Source: Zoogloeaceae bacterium
GTDB taxonomy: Bacteria > Pseudomonadota > Gammaproteobacteria > Burkholderiales > Rhodocyclaceae
Assembly (NCBI GenBank): GCA_031290955.1
Contig: JAISLJ010000219.1
Span: 1-10,524, forward strand
Direction: 5' to 3'
DNA: 10,524 nt
Both the position numbers and the translations under genes were made by a program. The notes under the pieces were generated by a model, which did not search any database, was not told where the DNA came from, and was given only the letters and a program-made list of their open reading frames with translations. Positions within the stretch are counted from its first letter, which is position 1; each line of letters opens with the position of its first letter. Of the stretch, positions 7,301 through 10,524 are shown in pieces.

Positions 7301-7787
7301 AACCCTGCTCGTGGGCATCGTCGCTGGCTTGCGCACACAACTGACGCGCCGTGGCAAACGACTCATCGTGCAATTGGACGACGGCAACGCCCAAGTGGAA
7401 GTGAGTGTTTTCGGTGATCTCGATGAAGCCGGACGCGCCAAGGCGGTGATGGACGAAATCCTGTTTGTGGAGGGTCGGGTGAGCCACGACGAATTCAGCG
7501 ACAGCCTGCGGGTGACGGCGGAACGGCTCCTGACCCTGGGTGAAGTGCGTAGTCGCTTCGCCCGCCACTTGGCGCTCGACCTGAACGGCCTTGCCGACGC
7601 CAGCCGCCTGAAGACGCTGCTCTCTGCCTTTTCCGGCGCGACCGCCGTGCGCCTGCGCTACCGCAACGACCACGCCCGCTGCGAACTCGCCCTGAGCGCG
7701 GAATACCGCGTCAGCCTGGAAGACGCCCTCCTCGCAGAACTACGCGACTGGCTCAACCCGGAAAACGTGGAAATCATCTACGCCTGA
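4347..7787 (+). CDS. dnaE: DNA polymerase III alpha subunit (replicative polymerase)
   Basis: This 1146-residue C-family polymerase catalyses chromosomal DNA synthesis as part of the Pol III core and holoenzyme. Domains in order: an N-terminal PHP domain (about 4-260, beginning RFVHLRAHSEFS); the palm with PVGPGRGSGAGS and the metal-binding PDFDID (Asp402 and Asp404); a third catalytic Asp562 in VKFDFLG; fingers; a helix-hairpin-helix (YGLGAVKGVGEQA); and a C-terminal OB fold (LLVGIVAGLRTQL onward). A beta-clamp binding motif, QTSLF, is at 916-920. The catalytic residues and clamp motif fall within a few positions of those in E. coli DnaE, and the length is typical. ATG 4347 is chosen over an in-frame TTG at 4341 because MSSRFVHLR is the family start. 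It is a separate transcription unit here, not joined to lpxB-rnhB genes as in enterics. Confidence 0.97.
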   Translation: MSSRFVHLRAHSEFSIDDGILRVRDAVTQAGAEGMPALALTDSMNLFGLVKFYKAARENGVKPIAGADCWITNPEDPNTPHRLLLLVRQQKGYLQLSEMLTRAYTAPKRPEKAQIHPDWFREVGADGLIALSGAEAGDVGEAIRLGNLSLARARAEAWLQRFPEAFYLEVQRYGQKGAAAFVEATAHLAGISSIPLVATHPVQFLTREDFRAHEARVCIAEGHTLGSPRRPRVFTEEQYFKSSAEMTERFADLPEALENSLEIAQRCNLELTLGQNFLPRFPTPEGMSLEDYLTQEARTGLERRLARLFPEEGERARRKPEYEARLETELATIIQMGFPGYFLIVADFINWGKANGVPVGPGRGSGAGSLVAFCLGITDLDPLPYALLFERFLNPERVSMPDFDIDFCQDNRGRVIEYVRARYGADAVSQIVTFGTMSSKAVIRDVGRVLDLPYSLCDRLSKLIPVEQNKPLSLTEALKKEPALQEMMEDPQDGESVRELFDLALRLEDLTRNVGMHAGGVLIAPGRITDFCPIYQASGNDAAPVSQFDKDDVEKIGLVKFDFLGLRNLTIIRLALDYVERLTGNCPDLATLGLDDPAAYRILKEANTTAIFQLESEGMKKLLKKLEPDCFEDIIAVLALYRPGPLGSGMVDDFILRKKGRQKIDYFHDDLRNCLAPTYGVIVYQEQVMQISQIIGGYTLGGADLLRRAMGKKKPEEMARHRTTIAEGAKRQGYDPRLAEQLFDLMTKFAEYGFNKSHTAAYAVITYQTAWLKAHHCAAFMAATLSSDMDDTDAIKIFRDDALLNGMHILGPDINASAFAFEPVDSSTIRYGLGAVKGVGEQAVRLILAERQKAGPYRDLFDFCVRVDKRQVNRRAIESLVRAGAFDALDPDRAKLLASVGIAIEAADQAERHAQQTSLFDALSDPALHAPQYVCVPPWSDRERLLHEKEALGFFFSGHPFDSYRKVCARFVRGSLKSLEVSRETTLLVGIVAGLRTQLTRRGKRLIVQLDDGNAQVEVSVFGDLDEAGRAKAVMDEILFVEGRVSHDEFSDSLRVTAERLLTLGEVRSRFARHLALDLNGLADASRLKTLLSAFSGATAVRLRYRNDHARCELALSAEYRVSLEDALLAELRDWLNPENVEIIYA

Positions 7788-7801
7788 AAAGGGAAAGAGA
7801 T

Positions 7802-8869
7802 TTACCGTCCGCAAAATTGCTGTCCGCAGGACCAGATTTGCCAGTGTTTTGGAGCGATGTTCTGGAAGGTTTGTCGGTAGCGGGGCGCGTTTTTATCTTC
7901 GCCGGTTACGTCGCGGATGTAAATGGCGAGGACTTGTCCGGGGCGTTTGCGGGTGAAATCGGCGTAGATTTCCGGGTCGCTTTCGCCGGAATCGCCGATC
8001 AGGATGAATTTGCGTTTGGGAAAGCGCGCCGCGAGATGTTCCAGGATTTCTGTCTTGTGTGCCCGGCTATCTTCGGAATCGGCATACAGGGTGCGCCAGG
8101 CCGTGGATTCGCGCAGGTACAGATTGCCCGTCGGGAAACCCTGTTCCCGCAGGAATTCCGACAGGACCGGATGCAATTGCAGGGGCGAGGCGGAAAGATA
8201 ATGGAAGAAGATACCGGGTTCGTCCCGGGCCATTTTCCGATACCAATCCGCCGCGCCCGGAACGGCTTGAAACGGCTCCCAAAAAGTATTGCGCAGCAAG
8301 GCTTTCTTGTCGCGGACATTGGAATGCTTGATCGTATCGTCAATATCGCTGACAACGAAAACGCCCTCCTCCGGCAAAATCCATGCGTGGCCTTCCAGAC
8401 CATGCAAGGCATGACCCGGCGCTTCCAGCGCATAGGCAATGTGACCAATGCCATCGTCGCGCCATTGCGCCCGATTGTGGTCGAGGCGGATTTTCCCATG
8501 CGTTCGTCCGGAAGGATCGGTTGCGGGGAGCATCAGCACCTGGTCTCCGATGCGCGCGTGAATGATTTCGCCGCGCTCGGAATCCGCATGGAAATAACGC
8601 GCCCTTTTTGCAAACAAGGCCTGGCGTGCCGGAGATTGTTGGTCGGGATCGATTCCCAGATACGAATTCAGTGCCGAATCCAGAACGCGCCGCCGTTCTT
8701 CCTGAAAAACCCATGCCTCGATCGGGACGGTAATCGAGCCATCGTCCTCTTCCTTGGCAATGGTCGGGAAAAACAATACCGATTCGTCCGCGTCCAGTGT
8801 GCCTTGCGCTGCTGCCCACCATGGATGCAGCAACAACAGGAAGCATCCTCCGAGGAAGCATTTCCGCAT
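7802..8869 (-). CDS. Exported App1-like HAD phosphatase (DUF2183)
   Basis: A 355-residue protein with an N-terminal signal peptide (MRKCFLGG, a hydrophobic run, then AAA before QG), so the catalytic part should be periplasmic or secreted. The C-terminal half shows the App1/DUF2183 phosphatidate phosphatase hallmarks of the HAD fold: VVSDIDDTIK with the catalytic pair Asp175/Asp177 and Thr179, a motif II-like LSASP, and a motif IV-like GDSGESDPEIY (Asp293, Asp298). Fungal App1 dephosphorylates phosphatidic acid; the substrate of bacterial homologues is not established, so a lipid phosphatase role is an inference. The N-terminal half (about 25-170) is less recognisable. ATG 8869 gives the best signal peptide; in-frame ATGs at 8926 and 8932 would add 19-21 residues and lack a ribosome binding site. 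It converges with dnaE, with only 14 bases between the stops. Confidence 0.8.
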   Translation of the reverse strand: MRKCFLGGCFLLLLHPWWAAAQGTLDADESVLFFPTIAKEEDDGSITVPIEAWVFQEERRRVLDSALNSYLGIDPDQQSPARQALFAKRARYFHADSERGEIIHARIGDQVLMLPATDPSGRTHGKIRLDHNRAQWRDDGIGHIAYALEAPGHALHGLEGHAWILPEEGVFVVSDIDDTIKHSNVRDKKALLRNTFWEPFQAVPGAADWYRKMARDEPGIFFHYLSASPLQLHPVLSEFLREQGFPTGNLYLRESTAWRTLYADSEDSRAHKTEILEHLAARFPKRKFILIGDSGESDPEIYADFTRKRPGQVLAIYIRDVTGEDKNAPRYRQTFQNIAPKHWQIWSCGQQFCGR

Positions 8870-8941
8870 TCGCTGCCCCGGTTTCAGGAAAAAGCCCGGC
8901 AGTGGCAGGAGGAATTCAAGGTTCATGGGCATGTTTCGTCG

Positions 8942-8962
8942 AGAATACAAAAATACAAAAGA
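8942..8962 (-). promoter_or_regulatory. AT-rich possible promoter of the App1-like gene
   Basis: On the minus strand, TTTTGTA is followed by TTTTTGTATTCT, an AT-rich island in a GC-rich region. TATTCT (8947-8942) is a possible -10 with 4 of 6 consensus matches, about 70 bases before the chosen ATG. No convincing -35 was found, so this is only a candidate. Confidence 0.25.
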
Positions 8963-9019
8963 CGCGCCGACGCATCCCGAAAAGGATTTGAAAAGCGCGC
9001 AAGGGAATGAACGCAGGCG

Positions 9020-9069
9020 CTTGCCTTCCCCTCCCACGCTTGGGCGGCAAGGGTGTCGCGGTAGCGACA
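9020..9069. repeat. Nested hairpins at the edge of the repeat island
   Basis: CTTGCC (9020-9025) and GGCAAG (9046-9051) enclose a CCCA/TGGG hairpin (9033-9044). Directly after, TGTCGC and GCGACA (9054-9069, centre GGTA) form a second perfect hairpin. The stretch lies upstream of the App1-like gene. There is no run of T or A that would make it an intrinsic terminator. It is probably part of the dispersed repeat island. Confidence 0.5.
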
Positions 9070-9087
9070 GGAGAAGGCGTCCACACT

Positions 9088-9104
9088 CTCCGGCGCGAAG
9101 CGCC
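9088..9104 (+). repeat. 17-bp direct repeat with GAA-loop hairpin, copy 1
   Basis: These 17 bases (CTCCGGCGCGAAGCGCC) recur exactly at 9482-9498 in the same orientation. Each copy contains a 5-bp stem GGCGC/GCGCC closed by a GAA loop, a form also seen elsewhere in the island with different stem sequences. Confidence 0.7.
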
Positions 9105-9113
9105 ACATATTTT

Positions 9114-9148
9114 GTCATTGCGAGGCGCGTAGCGCCGTGGCAATCCAC
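9114..9148 (+). repeat. REP-like 35-bp palindromic unit, copy A
   Basis: The unit begins GTCATTGCGAGG and ends GTGGCAATCCAC. It folds as ATTGC/GCAAT, a symmetric internal loop GAG/GTG, and an inner stem GGCGC/GCGCC with loop GTA. An identical copy, inverted, lies at 9658-9692. Units of this type are dispersed palindromes found between genes in many proteobacteria. With copy B it makes an inverted pair separated by 29 bases, resembling a bacterial interspersed mosaic element. Confidence 0.85.
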
Positions 9149-9177
9149 ACGCCGTACAACCGCGCAGAGAAACGCCG

Positions 9178-9212
9178 ATGGATTGCCACGGGCCTTCGGC
9201 CCTCGCAATGAC
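9178..9212 (-). repeat. REP-like palindromic unit, copy B (variant stem)
   Basis: This copy, inverted relative to copy A, keeps the outer stem and the GAG/GTG internal loop. Its inner stem is GGGCC/GGCCC with loop GAA. Compared with copy A, the third and fourth inner base pairs are both swapped (C-G to G-C and G-C to C-G), so pairing is fully retained. That is a compensatory pattern pointing to selection for, or propagation by, the hairpin. Confidence 0.8.
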
Positions 9213-9273
9213 GAAATTTTGGCGGTTTGCGACATTTCCGTAGGCGCTTGCCTCGTTATTGCGGATGATTCCC

Positions 9274-9336
9274 AAAGTAGGGGCGGCATCCAGCCGCCCT
9301 TTCCTCCACAGGGCGGCTGGAGGCAGCCCCCACTTT
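9274..9336. repeat. Long imperfect inverted repeat (27-bp arms)
   Basis: The left arm 9274-9300 (starting AAAGTAGGGGC) pairs with the right arm 9310-9336 (ending CCCCCACTTT) with three mismatches, separated by nine bases. This is the largest single palindrome in the window. It stands between REP-like copies B and C and differs from them in sequence, so it is a separate repeat type. There is no poly-T after it. Confidence 0.75.
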
Positions 9337-9339
9337 ATC

Positions 9340-9374
9340 GTCATTGCGAGGAGTGTAGCGACGCGGCAATCCAC
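9340..9374 (+). repeat. REP-like palindromic unit, copy C (degenerate centre)
   Basis: The ends match copy A (GTCATTGCGAGG at the start, GGCAATCCAC at the end), but the centre reads AGTGTAGCGACGC and no longer forms the inner stem. It starts four bases after the long inverted repeat. It may be a decayed copy or a distinct subfamily. Confidence 0.75.
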
Positions 9375-9422
9375 TGGCTTTCATTTGTGGGATGCCCTTC
9401 CCGCCCGCGCCGCCGTCTGCTT

Positions 9423-9471
9423 CTCTCTCCCCCGCCCGGCGGGGGAGAGTGCCCCGGCAGGGGCGAGAGAG
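9423..9471. repeat. CTCTCCCC-type palindrome with perfect 12-bp arms
   Basis: Arms CTCTCCCCCGCC (9425-9436) and GGCGGGGGAGAG (9438-9449) are perfectly complementary around a single base. They are followed by a GCCCC/GGGGC hairpin (9451-9464, loop GGCA). CTCTCTC (9423-9429) can instead pair with GAGAGAG (9465-9471), giving an alternative longer fold. It resembles the C-rich/G-rich intergenic repeats common in GC-rich proteobacteria. No poly-T tract follows on either strand. Confidence 0.75.
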
Positions 9472-9481
9472 GGAGCGCACC

Positions 9482-9498
9482 CTCCGGCGCGAAGCGCC
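9482..9498 (+). repeat. 17-bp direct repeat with GAA-loop hairpin, copy 2
   Basis: Exact copy of 9088-9104, 394 bases downstream in the same orientation, placed soon after the CTCTCCCC palindrome. The first copy follows the hairpins at 9020-9069, so the local order palindrome-then-GAA-hairpin is repeated in the island. Confidence 0.7.
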
Positions 9499-9574
9499 GC
9501 ATGCTTTTCTTTGGGCGTCTGCTCTGCTGGAACGATAGAAGAAATTACCGTCGCTTCGCTCCGCAGGAAGAACT

Positions 9575-9646
9575 CCCTCTCCCGGCCCTTCGGGCCACCC
9601 TCTCCCCCCAAGGGGGCGAGGGGATGGATATGGGCGCGTTCGCGCC
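9575..9646. repeat. Second CTCTCCC-type palindrome cluster
   Basis: Two direct copies of CCCTCTCCC (9575-9583 and 9598-9606) flank a GGCCC-TTC-GGGCC hairpin (9584-9596). The second copy leads into a 10-bp stem with one mismatch (9599-9608 with 9612-9621). A GGCGC/GCGCC hairpin (9633-9646) follows. The cluster lies between REP-like copies C and D. Confidence 0.7.
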
Positions 9647-9657
9647 GAATCGTGGAG

Positions 9658-9692
9658 GTGGATTGCCACGGCGCTACGCGCCTCGCAATGAC
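9658..9692 (-). repeat. REP-like 35-bp palindromic unit, copy D
   Basis: Reverse complement of copy A without a single difference over 35 bases. It lies 35-69 bases beyond the accD stop, the position where REP-type hairpins often protect the 3' end of an mRNA. With copy C it flanks the 283-bp C-rich section of the island. Confidence 0.85.
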
Positions 9693-9726
9693 AAACCAAG
9701 GGGATTGGCGCAAAGCGGTGGCGTCT

Positions 9727-10524
9727 TCAATCCCGCATGTGGCGCGCGGGCATTCGTTGCAGCGAGGTCAGGAGCGCGACCAGTTTCTTGCGCATTTCCC
9801 GACGATCCACGATCATGTCGAGCGCGCCTTTCTCAAGCAGGAATTCGGAACTCTGGAAGCCTTCCGGCAAGGTTTCACGCACGGTCTGCTCGATGACGCG
9901 CGGCCCGGCAAAACCGACCAGCGCGCCCGGTTCGGCCATCACGATGTCGCCCATAAAGGCGAAGGAGGCGGAAACGCCGCCCATCGTCGGGTCGGTGAGG
10001 ATGGAAATGAACGGCAGGCGCTTTTCCGCAAGCCGGGTCAGCGCCGCCGTGGTCTTGGCCATCTGCATGAGGGAGAACAATCCTTCCTGCATGCGCGCGC
10101 CGCCGGAAGCCGTGACGCAGAGAAAGGGAACGCCTTCCTCCACCGCAGCACCCACGCCGCGTATAAAACGCTCGCCCAGGACGGAACCCATGGAGCCGCC
10201 CATGAAGCCGAATTCAAAAGAGGCCGCGACCACGGCAAGCCCCTCGATGCTGCCCTGCATGACCACCAGCGCGTCGGTTTCGCCGGAGTTTTCGCGGGCT
10301 TCCGTGAGCCGCGCCGGATAGGTCTTGCTATCCTGGAATTTCAGGCTGTCGATGGGCAGCACTTCGGCGGCGATCTCGCGGCGGCCTTCCGCATCCAGCA
10401 GGAGAGCCAGCCGCTGCCGCGCCTTCAGGCGATGGTGGTAGCCGCATTTGGGACAGACCTGGAGATTCGTCTCCAGATCGGTGACATACAGCACCGCCTC
10501 GCAGGCCGGACATTTGTGCCACAG
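9727..10524 (-). CDS. accD: Acetyl-CoA carboxylase carboxyltransferase beta subunit (5' end missing)
   Basis: 265 residues are visible. The gene enters from the right edge of the window, and comparison of the first zinc cysteine with E. coli AccD (Cys27) suggests about 22 N-terminal residues are missing. With AccA it transfers the carboxyl group from carboxybiotin to acetyl-CoA, making malonyl-CoA for fatty-acid synthesis in the cytoplasm. The four-cysteine zinc finger is complete (CPAC, then CPKC after 15 residues). It is followed by the carboxyltransferase core: FGFMGGSMGSVLGERF, CVTASGGARMQEG and PTMGGVSASFAFMGDI. The protein ends MPARHMRD at a TGA. In many proteobacteria folC follows accD; here the repeat island follows, so either folC is elsewhere or the linkage has been broken. 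Confidence 0.96.
   Translation of the reverse strand: MWHKCPACEAVLYVTDLETNLQVCPKCGYHHRLKARQRLALLLDAEGRREIAAEVLPIDSLKFQDSKTYPARLTEARENSGETDALVVMQGSIEGLAVVAASFEFGFMGGSMGSVLGERFIRGVGAAVEEGVPFLCVTASGGARMQEGLFSLMQMAKTTAALTRLAEKRLPFISILTDPTMGGVSASFAFMGDIVMAEPGALVGFAGPRVIEQTVRETLPEGFQSSEFLLEKGALDMIVDRREMRKKLVALLTSLQRMPARHMRD

Noticed and set aside
7817..9010. 397-codon plus-strand frame opposite the App1-like gene
   Set aside because: The minus strand carries a signal peptide and HAD motifs in the right order; the plus-strand product shows no domain.
9425..9449. Perfect GC palindrome as an intrinsic terminator
   Set aside because: No T-run follows on either strand and it lies far from both gene ends; it fits a dispersed repeat better.
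9114..9692. Repeat island as a CRISPR array
   Set aside because: Repeats are unevenly spaced, in both orientations and of several families; there are no uniform spacers and no cas genes.
8754..9896. 380-codon plus-strand frame through the repeat island
   Set aside because: It joins antisense App1-like DNA, palindromic repeats and antisense accD. Peptides such as ARRVAPWQST are translated REP-like repeats often misannotated as proteins.

Overview
The window comes from a GC-rich bacterium, most likely a betaproteobacterium (Nitrosomonadales/Rhodocyclales type). The reasons are the pheT-ihfA-merR gene order, a C-family DnaE whose start resembles betaproteobacterial DnaE, an AccD with a CxxC-x15-CxxC zinc finger, and short palindromic repeats of the kind whose chance translations (such as 'APRNDK') recur in beta- and gammaproteobacterial genomes. 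The taxon is an inference from family knowledge; no search was run. Most of the window is core genome, and no phage, toxin, CRISPR or transposase gene is visible.

Layout. At 1-27 (minus) only the first nine codons of a gene are visible, with a strong ribosome binding site. Positions 28-322 form a divergent intergenic region holding a 21-bp motif that recurs before dnaE, an extended -10 promoter, and a structured pheT leader whose segments can pair in two exclusive ways. From 323 to 3409 (plus) lies a tight cluster: pheT (phenylalanyl-tRNA synthetase beta chain), ihfA (IHF alpha) and a MerR-family regulator overlapping ihfA. pheS is not upstream of pheT within the window. Positions 3476-4012 (minus) encode a small lipoprotein resembling the SecDF P1-head subdomain. 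A 334-bp intergenic region carries the second copy of the shared motif, followed by dnaE (4347-7787, plus). Convergent with dnaE, and only 14 bp away, is a predicted exported App1-like HAD phosphatase (7802-8869, minus). Positions 9010-9700 are a dense mosaic of short palindromes. From 9727 to the end, on minus, is accD without its first ~22 codons.

How the genes fit together. pheT, ihfA and the MerR gene look like one transcription unit linking tRNA charging to nucleoid architecture. An AT-rich stretch near the end of pheT could be a second promoter for ihfA, as in Escherichia coli. dnaE and accD are independent housekeeping genes for replication and fatty-acid synthesis. The lipoprotein and the App1-like protein are envelope proteins without a visible partner.

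The most notable non-coding signals are: the pheT leader with a four-segment, attenuator-like arrangement; the motif shared by the pheT and dnaE upstream regions; and the repeat island, where one 35-bp unit occurs four times and two versions keep the same hairpin through compensatory base-pair swaps. I do not see clear evidence of a new multi-gene system.
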